This document shows, in pieces, positions 33,200 to 43,527 of a stretch of 64,000 bases of DNA; position 1 is the first letter of the stretch; each line of letters starts with the position of its first letter. The notes under the pieces are model-generated. The model was not told the DNA's origin and made no database searches. It worked only from the letters and a program-made list of their open reading frames with translations. Origin of the DNA: Saccharum officinarum (taxonomy: Eukaryota; Streptophyta; Magnoliopsida; Poales; Poaceae). Made by a program: the position numbers and the translations under genes. The DNA lies in NCBI GenBank assembly GCA_020631735.1, contig CM036159.1, positions 22,855,511-22,919,510 on the forward strand. The letters run 5' to 3'.

Positions 33200-33470
33200 T
33201 AGAATAGTCATGTTTAGCAGGCGCCGGACACATGTTATCTTAGTTATATAGTGCTAGAACATTTAAATTATGTGTAGGTGTAGCAGCAGTACCTTAATCT
33301 TAAAACTACTCTACTTGGTTATTTCGATTGGACTAATGTAGTTGGTAACACTCGTTTAATCTTTGGCGTAAACGCAATTCTTCGTGCCATGGCTTCTGTA
33401 AACTTGCTGTAAATGACTCAACATGGCATGTCTGCATTTGTCACGCTCAGCTGACGTAAAATCTAGGCAT
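33200..33470. other. Spacer after the PMD gene
   Basis: Probable 3' untranslated region of the transposase-PMD gene. No ORF or repeat stands out before the hairpin. Confidence 0.4.
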
Positions 33471-33615
33471 AGTTTCTACGTGCCAGCAGTTTCAGGGCCA
33501 CCCCGCCATGGCTGGGGGCGGGCTAGGGGTACCCTGCCATAGTACATGGCGGGGTACCCCTAGCCCGCCCCCAGCCATGGCGGGGTGGCCCTGAAACTGC
33601 TGGCACGTAGAAACT
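33471..33615. repeat. Near-perfect inverted repeat: two 70-bp arms, 5-nt loop
   Basis: The left arm 33471-33540 and right arm 33546-33615 are complementary at 69 of 70 positions (the T in CCCTGCCAT pairs with G as RNA). The loop is AGTAC. The arm core ACCCCGCCATGGCTGGGGG and the inner GGGCTAGGGGTACC recur at the right end of the element (36151-36186). It sits between the 3' ends of two convergent genes, so read-through in either direction would give a long RNA hairpin. Confidence 0.95.
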
Positions 33616-34003
33616 ACACTGAGAAACTGCACTGATAAACCAGACAACAATGTTAGTGAGTGGACCAACAAATGAAACGAATGAAGATGTGATAATGAAA
33701 ATTATTACAATGACATGTTTCATAGTACAACACTGACAAACTACACCAGACAAAGTTTCTAAGCCACTACAAATGACAAACACTAACAACGACGACATGA
33801 AGACGTGACAATGCAAATTATTACAATGACAAGTTTCTATTGCACTGACAGCCTCCTACGTGTAGCACTAAGGCACTAACAACGACACTTGTACGTCAAT
33901 CAAATTGCGTGCACCACTGCGTAAGCAACTCGTCTTCGGACTCTGAATCCTCCACTACAACCTCCTTACCCTTGCTCGCCTCGACTGCCTTGGCCTGAGA
34001 GGC
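33616..34003. other. Spacer before the convergent zinc-finger gene
   Basis: Includes a loose direct repeat: AATGACAAGTTTC / AATGACATGTTTC and GACAACAATG-type phrases recur at 33640-33720 and 33770-33840. It is probably the 3' untranslated region of the minus-strand gene. Confidence 0.4.
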
Positions 34004-35798
34004 CTAACGCCGGTAGTAAGCCGCCTCTGCCTCGTCCGCGGCCTGAGAGTACAACTCGGCCTCTTCTTCGGTCATGTCTGTTGGCCCCCATGCGTCGAAC
34101 AGCGGTGTCTTATGGCTGTGGTACGCTGCCTGACCCTCCTCTAAGTCAGCATCCTCCTCGGGCATCGGTCCTAACTCCTCTGCAAGACGAAGTAGCTCGG
34201 CTATCCTTCCCATGTCGTAGGCATCCTCGTCCTGAGGGTAGCCCAATTCTTCGGCTAGACGAATGAGCTCACCTATCCTCCCGGTGTCGTCGTCTTCCTC
34301 CGGCTTGGCCTCCTCTTCAACCACAATCGGACGGCTTGCGGTGCCACCAACTCCTGCGTCCCGCTTTAGTGTCCTATTCTCCGTGTACCTAGCACGAGCC
34401 ACATCTGCTTGCCAGTTGCCAGTGCATCCAATCTCTGCAAGTACAAAATGCAAACAATTAGCATGATCTTTGCAAGGACTTTATTGATAGTCAAACAAAG
34501 AAGATTGAGTTTCCAAAAACACAATGACTCACTCGCACATAATGAGTCAATAGTATCATTCAAGCCTTGCATCTCTGCTCTCTCAGGCTCCTCTGTAGCC
34601 TTCCTTGCATCCTCTTCAGCCTTCCTTGCCTGGTACTCCTCTACATCCTTCTTCTTCTTCTCGTACCACTTCTTCCACGCAATACTCTCCGGGTTACGAA
34701 CACGCAGGTCTTCGGCCCGTCGTAGCATTTTCTTCTTATGGTTCTTAACGAAATCAGTGACGTAGTTTGCAGGATATCCTCTCATCTTGCGAAGTGCTAC
34801 CATTGTCTTATACTCATCCTTGAACTTAAACACATCATCATATGATTCCCATTTGTATTTCTGAGTGCTCTGTTGCAACAAATAGATGAATACAAAGTTA
34901 GCGTACCAAAGCAAACAAAATAAAACATTAGCACTAAGTGTCAACAGTCCTAGCAAACCTTGTTATAATCGATCATGTGGCCACAGAAGTGGCCAATCCC
35001 AAGGCCTGAAGGGACTAGGCCGTAGCTAGCTTCAACACCACATTTGCACATCACAGGAGGCGCAATAGACCTCCTCTTCTTCTTCCAGTCTGGCACCTCC
35101 TCCTTCTTCTCCGGCTCCGGCCAATGGCTCTTTGGACCATAGACCCACTCCTTGAAACGGCACTTTGGAAAATCATGATCCTACAAAATCAAAACAGTAA
35201 AACACACATATAGGACATGACATTTTAAGGTTCACTCAAACCTTACCTCACGCCGTAGAGGACAAATGAACTCTTGTTCATTGCATGGGTTTATCACGGC
35301 TTGCTCTCCGCAATGGCACTTTGGAGGATCCTCGAGCCGCCGTGCCGATGCTACGCCCTTCTCTTCCTCCGTCATAGGAGGAGGGTTAGGAGGGGGCGGA
35401 ACCCAGCGAGTAAACACCTCACGCTTGCAATGATCAACGCTAGGGTAGAAAAGGAGAATCCTTGGGTCAAACTTGTCCGGACCGTTGATCCATTGGAAGA
35501 AAAAGCACCGGAAGTAGGGCTACAAAAAAGTTTCAATTATCTCATCGCGAATACAACATCAGAAACCAATAAGAAAAACAAATGGCACAATTACTTACGC
35601 TACAACTATAACATGTGTAGAAGCAACGAGCCGCAGTATCTGGATGTCTCGACTGGCTCACGTGCGCCGGATGACCCAGTCACAGTTAGGGAAAGGTTCC
35701 TCGGGAGGCACGGGCGCATCCTTGCAAGACACGTCGGGGTACATCTCTCTAGGACGACCCTTTTTCCTTCAAATCGACTCACGATACGAGTCCTCCAT
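34004..35798 (-). pseudogene. GRF-like zinc-finger and coiled-coil gene of the MULE
   Basis: The start is probably ATG at 35796-35798 (MEDSYRESI, then a stop). Exons on the minus strand are about 35798-35599, 35520-35248, 35180-34959, 34869-34531 and 34440-34004, with GT-AG borders. Exon 1 has PDVSCKDAPVPPEEPFPNC and, after a one-base frame change near 35665, an RHPDTAARCFYTCYSCS-type zinc-binding stretch. Exon 2 has FRCFFFQWINGPDKFDP and KCHCGEQAV. Exon 3 has MCKCGVEASYGLVPSGLG and HFCGHMI. Exon 4 is a charged coiled coil (WKKWYEKKKKDVEEYQARK). Exon 5 is acidic with two copies of GRI(G/A)EL(I/L)RLAEELG. The CxCG plus CFFxW pattern resembles GRF-type zinc fingers. Function is unknown; its place suggests an accessory transposon gene. 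Confidence 0.68.
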
Positions 35799-36126
35799 CT
35801 AATAACACGAAATGATTTCAACACAAAATACATATCACTTATAATTCTTACAAATCAAAAATAATGTACAATATCAATACGATTAAAACTAATATAACTT
35901 TACTAACTACATTAACCAAACATACTACAACGATGGACGCGGAGAATGGGTGGCCGGAACAAGGTCCGACGATGGATCGGTAGCCGACGGGGAGGGGCAC
36001 TAGGAGGGAGGGGCGCCGGAGAAGGGCGCTGAGGGGAGGGGAGCTCGGTCCTGGGGCGGAGAGGGGCGCTGCGGGAAATAGAATGGATGAATGGCCAAAA
36101 ACAAGAAGGGCCCGGCCTTTTAAATG
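35799..36126. other. Upstream region of the minus-strand MULE gene
   Basis: AT-rich at 35800-35930, then G-rich (35940-36075). It should hold the promoter of the zinc-finger gene. A pure GC composition effect explains the 133-codon minus-strand frame seen here. Confidence 0.4.
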
Positions 36127-36292
36127 GACGGGGCTATACCCCGCCATGATGCATGGCGGGTTAGGGGTACCCCGCCATGATGCATGGCGGGGTACTCCTT
36201 TCCACGCTGGCCTGCAGCGTGTCACGTGACACCTGTACCCCGCCACCATGCATGACGGGGTTCAGTGCATTTGCCCCGCCATGTATGGTGGC
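36127..36292. repeat. CCCCGCCATG repeats at the right end of the MULE
   Basis: Five or six CCCCGCCATG motifs occur, several as inverted pairs around TGATGCATGG (36135-36157, 36171-36193) and a third at 36237-36292. GGCGGGTTAGGGGTACCCCG (about 36154-36173) matches the inner part of the hairpin at 33471-33615. These may be subterminal transposase-binding repeats. Confidence 0.75.
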
Positions 36293-37223
36293 GGGGCCAA
36301 ACGAGTTAGTTTTAAAAATAAATTCAAATCCGGGTTAAATTTAAAATTTATTTCAAATTTAGGCTAAAAATAAAAAAAAATTCATCCTGTAGCCCCCCAG
36401 CTCTGCTCCGTACTAGTAGACCACAACCAACACCGTTTGGACCCAATCAATGAAAATCAGTAAACAAGACGGATACAACCATCCAAACCAGCACATCACA
36501 TCCATCCACACCAAAATCCTGCTCTGTACAGCGTACGGAGTACACCACGGAGCGCGAATCCTTAGCGGCAAAGCGTGCGGCCGTCAGATTCGTCCATCAT
36601 CAGAATTCAGAATCACCAGGTCTCTTGCGCGCGCGCAGCGCTCGTGCTGAGCCGGAGACGCGTAGGGGAGAAGAGGAGTCACGCTCGTGCGTGCGCGTGG
36701 GAGAGGGGGAGTCACGTGGGGTGGGCGCGGGTGGGATGAGTGATGAGGTTTGGTACAAGCAATCTGGTTCGTTGGAGTGGATCTCGTCATAGTGGTCAGA
36801 GTGAGTGAGAGAAAGTAGAGGTCAGAGTGGATCTCGTCCCTTCGTTTTAAAGGTTAGGCTAGGTCTGGTGTATTTTTTTGTTGCACTTAGGAGAGTTCAT
36901 TACTGTAGTGGATACTTTTTCGTGTGACTTTAAAAAGTTTATATCGATGCATTATATGTGGTAGAGATTGTTTGAGAGGCCGATCGACAACAAATGAACA
37001 AACAGATCACTGTTCATGACGCAGTGCTTTTTCGGCCATCTGCGTGCCTTCTGTTATGTCTACGAGCTCTCCGTCATTATCTTCATCGTGTAGCCTGTAG
37101 CGGACCGCCCCGTTTGGACTTTGCATATTTCTCGTGGCGTCCATCGCCGGCCGGACTCGTTCATTCGATCCGGAAGATCCTACCAATCCCCTCCTCTCTC
37201 GTAGAATAATGCTCGGTTTGATC
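36293..37223. other. Intergenic sequence
   Basis: AT-rich to 36390, then mixed. An alternating CGCGCGCGC run lies near 36628. No ORF with a recognisable domain on either strand. Confidence 0.4.
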
Positions 37224-37515
37224 GCACAGCTAATTGTTACCCTGCTATCTCATTTGGATCTAAACATATTTAGCTAATCGTCTAGCTAATTGTTAACTAA
37301 TACCTAACTAACAACTATTTTCATTTGTATCTACACAGATTTTAGCTAATAGTCTAGCTAATAATTAGCTAATTATTAACTGTTGTTAGCTAATAATTAA
37401 CATTTCATTAGTTGAACTAAACCAACTAATAACAGTTAATAATTAGATAGCTAATATTAGGTTCGACTATTAACTAACTATTAATAGCTAATGAATCTAA
37501 TAGAGCCTAATTAAC
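37224..37515. repeat. TAGCTAAT-rich MITE-like sequence
   Basis: Dozens of TTAGCTAAT/ATTAGCTA motifs in both orientations (for example TAGCTAATAATTAGCTAATTATTAA) form an AT-rich self-complementary block. Similar patches recur at 37740-37830 and 38640-38820. It probably comes from decayed hAT-like MITEs, but I see no clean termini. Confidence 0.55.
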
Positions 37516-37916
37516 AGTTGTGGAACTATCCTTTTGTAATCATTATAATTTTGATTTTAAAACAAAATTTGTTTTTTTATTTGTTTGATTAGAGCATCTC
37601 CAAGAGTTTCCGGAGCCCACTCCTGATCTAGATTTTCTTAGCAGAATTTAAAAAAAACTGCTCTCCCACAACTCCCTATCTCAACTCTATCTTTCCGCAC
37701 TTTGAAAAATCAATCTAATCACACGGAAATATATGCGTAGCAGACCTCCAACTAGTTGCTAGCCAATTCAGCAAATTTAGACTAATTTTTAGCTTCAGGT
37801 AATAACTAGCCTAGCTGATCAAACAAACCCTTATAGCAGTACATTTATATTTTTTTTGCATTTTCACCAACATATAGAAACCAAATTATTACTTTTAAAA
37901 TTTTCAATGATACTTA

Positions 37917-38170
37917 CTCCATACCGGTACTTCAAACCGTTTTGGGTAGCAACACGGTCTCCAAAACGTAACTTTGACTTCTTATTTTTATAAAAATATT
38001 TATTGGAACGTGATATATGTATATTTTATGAGGGTACTTTTCAAGACAAATCTATTTATATGATTTTCATATTTTCAAACTCAACAACTTAAAAGTTATT
38101 CATGATTTATATTTCCAATGTTTGATCCAAAACTTGTCCAAAACAACTTGAATTGCCAGTACAGAAGGAG
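37917..38170. mobile_element. Stowaway-like MITE (254 bp) with TA TSD
   Basis: Starts CTCCATACCGGTACTTCAA and ends TTGAATTGCCAGTACAGAAGGAG, flanked by TA on both sides (37915-37916, 38171-38172). Inner arms CAAACCGTTTTGG and CCAAAACAACTTG extend the inverted repeat. No coding capacity. Confidence 0.78.
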
Positions 38171-39104
38171 TATATATTTTCTACAATGTATATTGACTAT
38201 TTATTTTGGTACCTTTTGTTTCGAATTCTTGTGGACATCAATCTATTAATTATTCATAGTCTCTTAGTATTCAAATTTTTGCTTAGATATTTTTGTTTCG
38301 GAACTCAGAAAAAAATCAACTCCATTTTTATTATTTTATTATTCTAAACTAATATTTATTAATTGTATTAGAACATATTCTTTGATTTAATCTAAGCTGA
38401 TAGATTATCATAAAATTCAATTGTACATATTCTTCTTTTATTAATCTTGTATAATCTAGATCCACTTAACAAACGTGGGCTCCTTTAAACATTGTAAATT
38501 TGTAACACTATTGTGTAGATTTCTTTTTCTGTTCCTTTTATTAATCTCATAATTGTTTAGATTCGGCAAAAGTACAACTGCTTTTAACACTGTTGTATCT
38601 CGATATAATTTTGATACATATGACTCCTTATTAGTTGGGGCTACATATTAGTCGAATTAACTATGGTTGGCTAGCTAATTGACTAACAACTAGTTATAAA
38701 CTCGACTAAAAATATAATCCACCTATTATCCCTCCTATTTGAATAAATATGAGAAAACAAATTTTAGCTAATTTTTAGCTAACTAGCAATTATTAACCCG
38801 TATCCAAACAGGTATATTGTAAATACCACTAGCTAGAACCTCGTCGAACTATTTTCAGCGAACCGTTACAACGTGGAATTCTCGCTCCGTAAAAACTTGT
38901 TTGTTGGCCAAATAAAAGTCTGAACGGATTCTAGATTCAGAAGCACGAGCTGTTCGTACATAGTAGTCACAATCTATTGGGAGCATTATACAGCTCCAGG
39001 TTGCTCCAGGACCAAATTATTGGGATCACTAATCCTCTCAGAGAAGCGTGCAGCGGTAACCATTGACTACATATTCAACAATGTTTCCAATCAAACTGAG
39101 GCGG
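38171..39104. other. AT-rich intergenic sequence
   Basis: No gene seen. Contains a TAGCTAAT-rich patch (38640-38820) and, near 39000-39104, probably the 3' untranslated region of the strictosidine-synthase-like gene. Confidence 0.4.
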
Positions 39105-41278
39105 CTAAGACGCCTTCGCCAGGTCAAAGACAGCGATGAACGGCATCAGGACGGACCCTATCCAGAGCTTCCCGTCCTTCTCCTCCACTTCGCTGACGGC
39201 TCTCACCACCTCTCCCTTGGTGTCCTCCAGGATGTCGAGCACCTGGCCCTCGGGGCTGTACTTGATGATCACCGCGTGGAGCTTGCCGCCAATCTGCATC
39301 AGGTAGTGGTACTTGGCGGGTATCGGGAGGCTGAGAAAAAACTTCCTCATCTTGACATGGCGGCTCATGAGCCGGGCGTACAGGCTTCGGCGGCAGTGGA
39401 TCGCCACCCAGAACTCGCCCTTCTCATTCGTTCTCACATTGTCTGGGAATCCAGGCAAGATAGCGAAAAGATCCACAGTGCCTGCCTTCTCACCTTTCAA
39501 CCAGTATCTGCTCAACCTGTCTCAGAAGAACACAAATATAGAGATAAAGCTGAAATAAGAAAGCTTAAACCACATGTAAGAAAGAGAATACACACCTGCC
39601 GCGCGATCCTTCACAGAAAACGAAGAATGAGCCATCCTTGCTCATGGACACACCATTGGGAAATTGGAGGTTGCGATGCAGTACTGTCGTTTCCTTTGTC
39701 TGTGGGTTATATTTCAACAGTCTCCCAGAGGGATCCCCAGAGAAAACTAACTGCATAAAATTCCTGAAAATGAATGATTACAAATTGAGGAGACAGTAAG
39801 TTTTCTCAATATAACAGTGAAAAACAGAGTAATCTTATAAAATCGGGGGAAAATAGGTTGGAGCCTCCCCTGCTGATTTCGCTAAAAAAAACAGAGTAAT
39901 GCCCAAGTCATAATAGTCACTAAAACAGGTGCTATACATCGAAGTAGAACGGTTGGAGAAACTTATATGACACCAGAACAAGTTACATCAGAGTAGGACT
40001 GTAACCCTCAAAGAAAGAATTGATCCATTTTAGGTGTTTATATTTATATTGTTCCTCCTCAGTTTCTTCATTGGGTGTGTTTAGTTCCGCGAAAAGGTGT
40101 AAAAAAAAAGTACTGTAGCACGTTTTGGCTTTATTTGGTAAATAGTGTCCAATCGTTGACTAATTAGGTTCAAAACGTTCGTCTCGCAAAGTACAACCAA
40201 GCTGTACAATTAGTTTTTGATTTCATCTACATTTAGTACTCCATGCATGTATCACAAGTTTGATGTGACGGGGAATCTTTTGTTTGCACAGTGCTTTTTT
40301 TTTTTTTTTTGAGGAACTGAACACAGCCATTGTTTTGTAGGAAAGCATGTGACTGTACTCCCTGATGGGAAACATGCTGTGCTGAAGAGATCTGACAGAT
40401 CATAGCATAATGTCTAATTTTTATATAAAAAAAGAATACACGTGAGAGGTGAGTATCTTTTATAGCACATAAATAAATGTCTGTTGCCACATCAATTAGG
40501 AGTCAAGATAAACACAGTAAAGTAATCCAAGCTGACGACCTTCTAATCCAGTGAGGGAGGGATGTCTCCGATCATCAACCCTAGTCAGTACTAGGAATCA
40601 AGTGAGCATCCAACCAACCAAGCAAAGCAGAGGGAAGAGAGCGAGGGCATGGCATCACAGACCGTCTCTGGTAGTGGATGCTGGAGTCGGTGAAGTAGAC
40701 GTTGCCCTCGTCGTCGAGGTCGAGGTCGTTGGTGAAGTTGAGGCGCACGCCCTCGGCCTCCGTTGCGAGCGGCGTGGCCTGCCCGCCCTCGGGGCCGACC
40801 TTGAGCAGGCCAAAGTAGGCGTCGGCGATGTACAGGTCCCCGGTCTTCTTATCGAAGCGGAGCCCGAGCGATCTGCCGCAGATGTGCTCGTTGGGAGGTA
40901 CTCCAGCGGCGAGGCCTTGGGCCCGCCGCAGAGCTCCTGCGTCCAGCGCGGGGAGGCCGTCGCGAAGGGGACCCACCGCTCGCCGTCCCAGAAGACGACC
41001 CGGCCGTCGGCGACGCCCGTGTACGGCCCGCGGCCCTGCGGGTCGAAGGCGACGCTCTCGGGCCCCTGCACCTCGCCGCGGAACCGCACCTCGGCACCGC
41101 GGAGCCGCTCCCGTTCGTCCGCGTGCGGCGGCATCTCGGCGGGGTCGGGGAGCTCGACGAAGTGCGCCTCGAACCCCGGGAAGTCCACCATGCTGCCCAT
41201 CCGCAGCGGGTCCGTGCCGCAGAACGCCGCCAGCGCCGCCACTAGCAGCGCCGCGGCCACCACCCCCGGCGACGCCAT
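39105..41278 (-). CDS. Strictosidine synthase-like protein, three exons
   Basis: Exons are 40663-41278, 39596-39763 and 39105-39516, with GT-AG introns of 899 and 79 bp that join in phase. ATG at 41276-41278 gives MASPG and a hydrophobic segment VVAAALLVAALAAFCG (signal anchor or signal peptide). Six-bladed propeller motifs follow: VQGPESVAFDPQGRGPYTG and DLYIADAYFGLLKVGPEGG (exon 1), FPNGVSMSKDGSFFVFCEG (exon 2) and LPGFPDNVRTNEKGEFWVAI (exon 3), with stop TAG at 39105. This is the plant strictosidine-synthase-like (SSL) family. True strictosidine synthase activity is unlikely in grasses; SSLs are secreted or vacuolar propellers of uncertain enzymatic role. One base is missing from a C run at about 40893-40895, which shifts the frame in exon 1. 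The total would be 399 codons with it, so this looks like a sequencing error rather than decay. A MITE lies in intron 1. Confidence 0.9.
40073..40328. mobile_element. MITE in intron 1 of the SSL gene (256 bp)
   Basis: Starts GGGTGTGTTTAGTTCC and ends GGAACTGAACACAGCC (13 of 16 complementary), flanked by ATT on both sides. The body has the family phrases ATTTAGTACTCCATGCATG and GACTAATTAGGTTCAAAACG also found in the copy at 42936. A T run at 40295-40310 lies near the right end. Confidence 0.8.
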
Positions 41279-41409
41279 CCCACTAGTCCGCTACCTCGCC
41301 CCCCTTTCCCTCTCCTTGCTCTTGCGGGCTTCGCTTGGGTTTCTCCGCTGGGAATGGCACGGCGCGCTCAGTGAGGAGGGATCACTACTCCGTCGCGCCG
41401 CGGCTGCCG

Positions 41410-41925
41410 GGTCTTTGTAATACCCCGATACGCCAGGTAGGGGCGTATCCCGTATCAGATACGTATACGCAGCCGAGATGCGACCGATACGTATCGAAGA
41501 AGTACCGGGAAAATGTAATTTTAAAAAGATAAACGTATCCGTGCATCAGTTTTTTTTTTAATAAATGTTGGCCCTCATCGCTTCCAATATTTGTCCAACT
41601 AAAATCATGTTAGGCCAAGATTTAGGCTTGTCAAAATTAAGAGTGACCAAAGTTAAGTAAAAAAATATATAATACAATTGTTTGAGTGACATATTATTGA
41701 TGGGAAGCATTTTTTATGCAATTTAAGAAGTTTCTAGAAACTTGCCAAAACTTTGGCCAAGTATTGATATGTCAATTATTTAGCAATATAAATAAACCGA
41801 GTAATGACTAAAAATTTTGGCTTATCATGATTTTAGTTAAAAAAAATGGAAGCCAACCAATCGGCTCGTTATATCCGAGTATCCATATCCTCCTGACCTG
41901 ATATCGATACCCGTGCTGTATATTT
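41410..41925. repeat. GATACGTATC-rich repeat in the SSL upstream region
   Basis: The left part (41418-41510) is dense in CGTATC/GATACG motifs (GTATCAGATACGTATACG, CCGATACGTATCG). The right part (41868-41915) has related ATCCGAGTATCCATATCC and GATATCGATACCC. This looks like a non-autonomous DNA element about 0.5 kb long, starting some 140 bp upstream of the SSL start codon. Exact ends are not clear. Confidence 0.45.
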
Positions 41926-42935
41926 CGCGGCAGAAATTGGGCGCGCTGCGCACGGCCAACAAGGTCGCTCGCTGCCCCGTGTGCGCTCCGCACATGTCAA
42001 CTACCCCACGGATCCTTCACGTGCCGCTTCCGCCCCTGCATCAGCATATCGTGTTGCCGGTCAGGCCTCCTTCAACTCCTGCGAGGTGGACGTGCTACCA
42101 ACTAACAAGAATACAACGTCCAAGCATGTGCAAGACTACAACGTTCTTCTAGAATCGAAAGATATAAGTAATTTCAAAAAGGCACGTAGACGTAGTTGGT
42201 TTAAACAATAAGGTCATAATATATGTTTATTTGGGTAAACAATAAGGTCATAATATATGTTTATTTGGGAACGGAATGTAGGTTTTTAAAAAAACCACGT
42301 AGTTGGTTTAAACAATTGGGTCCTCTAGAAGACGGAATTTTTGTTCTGTTCGGCATTTTTTCCGACGAAATCCTTATATAATTCTTATAAAAACAATGCA
42401 TTCTAAAGAGCCTTTAACCTTTTCTTTAGATTAAAAAATAAAATATACTTTTCTTTTTTATAAGGAGACACAAGCTCGGTAGTACACCCGAGTGGAACAG
42501 TGTTAGGTTTGGCAAATGGAACAGTATTAGGATTGGCATCCAAGCTACATACAGTTTCATGGATGAGTCCCTGTCTGTTTCATGGATGACTAGCTGCTAC
42601 TCCCTCCGTCCCACGATACAAGACGTTCTAGCGGTGGAGGTGGACAGCGATACCAAGAACGATGCCAAGAGACCTGTATGCCCCTACTCTGCTGCTTCCT
42701 CTGCTGGCGCACGTTCTCTGTCACGCTCTCCGGCTGCTGCTCTCGGATGGGCAGGACCACGAGCTGCACGCGAATCGTGAAGGTGTGAAGGATAAGCCTT
42801 CTCCACCGGCTGTTTTTTTATTCTTTGATTGTGGCCGACAGGGAGCCAGCGAGGTGATGGATGAGATCGGTGATGTACAGAGTATAGAGTGTCCAGACCT
42901 AGTAGAAACTAAAACGACCTTCTTTTTTATACTTC
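41926..42935. other. Intergenic sequence with a 34-bp tandem duplication
   Basis: Contains an exact tandem duplication (42202-42235 and 42236-42269) within AT-rich DNA. The stretch CTCCCTCCGTCCCACGATAC at 42600-42619 is a lone Stowaway-like end. The open frames at 42559-42952 have no domain. Confidence 0.45.
42202..42269. repeat. Two exact 34-bp tandem copies
   Basis: The unit begins TAAACAATAAGGTCATAATA and ends TTTATTTGGG. Two copies are adjacent without mismatch, so the duplication is recent or an assembly artefact. A partial third flank, AGTTGGTTTAAACAAT, recurs at 42303-42318. Confidence 0.9.
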
Positions 42936-43174
42936 GCCCTTGTTTAGATTGATGATTTTTTCAACCTGATGAATAGTACCATTTTCGTTTTATTTGATAA
43001 ATATTGTTCAATCGTAAACCAACTAGGCTCAAAAGATTCATCTCGTGATTTTGAACTAAACTGTGTAATTAGATTTTTTTACCTACATTTAGTACTCCAT
43101 GCAAGCGGCTAAAAATTGATGTGATGGAGAGAGAGTGAAAAAACTTGGAATTTTGAGGTGATCTAAACATGGGC
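42936..43174. mobile_element. MITE, 3-bp TSD grass family (239 bp)
   Basis: Starts GCCCTTGTTTAGATTG and ends GATCTAAACATGGGC, complementary over most of 15 bp, with TTC on both sides. The body shares ACATTTAGTACTCCATGCA and AACTAGGCTCAAAAGATTC with the copies at 18660 and 40073. The letters suggest a PIF/Harbinger-like or related family. Confidence 0.82.
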
Positions 43175-43259
43175 TTCTTTTGAATCCTACAACGACATCT
43201 AAAATGGAACAGAGGGAAGTCAGAACAAGTGATAAGTACTCATCCTCGGAAACAGACAT

Positions 43260-43520
43260 TTTTTTAACTTTAATCAAATATATATATATAATATTATTCA
43301 TAATATATACTTAACATCATTAGATAAATAATACATCTTTGTAATAAACTTATTTAAAAATACAAATATCTTTTATAAACCTAGTTATAAACTTTAAAAA
43401 ATTTGACCCGACCTCATGACGATATTGAATCCGAGCTTTCAGGACCTCGTGATGATATTTTTTTCGAGACACAGGGAGTACACCGACCTCATGACCATAT
43501 TTTTTTTTAGACGGAGGGAG
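43260..43520. repeat. Stowaway-like MITE with a duplicated right end
   Basis: AT-rich body (43265-43400) with AACTTTAATCAAATAT and ATTAGATAAATAATAC, typical of the family. The right end then occurs about three times: GACCTCATGACGATATTG (43409), GACCTCGTGATGATATTTTT with CGAGACACAGGGAGTACACC (43442-43483), and GACCTCATGACCATATTTTT with GACGGAGGGAGTACACC (43484-43527). Confidence 0.6.
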
Positions 43521-43527
43521 TACACCC

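Larger units (their letters stand above)
29696..36292. mobile_element. MULE with transposase-PMD gene and convergent zinc-finger gene
   Basis: This is a Mutator-like element, split on its left by copia-3. It holds a spliced plus-strand gene with MULE transposase C-terminus and plant mobile domain (29696-33199), a long hairpin (33471-33615), and a spliced minus-strand zinc-finger/coiled-coil gene (34004-35798). A right-end region has CCCCGCCATG motifs in both orientations (about 36136-36292). The hairpin shares a nearly 40-bp stretch with the right end, which ties the parts together. The left end should lie beyond copia-3 or in the scaffold gap. I could not define a clean TIR pair or 9-bp TSD, so the right limit is approximate. 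Confidence 0.65.

Noticed and set aside
35274..35864. 196-codon plus-strand ORF
   Set aside because: Antisense to the exons of the minus-strand zinc-finger gene, which has matching splice sites and zinc-binding motifs.
39063..39758. 231-codon plus-strand ORF
   Set aside because: Antisense shadow of SSL exons 2 and 3.
40551..41420. 289-codon plus-strand ORF
   Set aside because: Antisense shadow of GC-rich SSL exon 1; the minus strand has the conserved propeller motifs.
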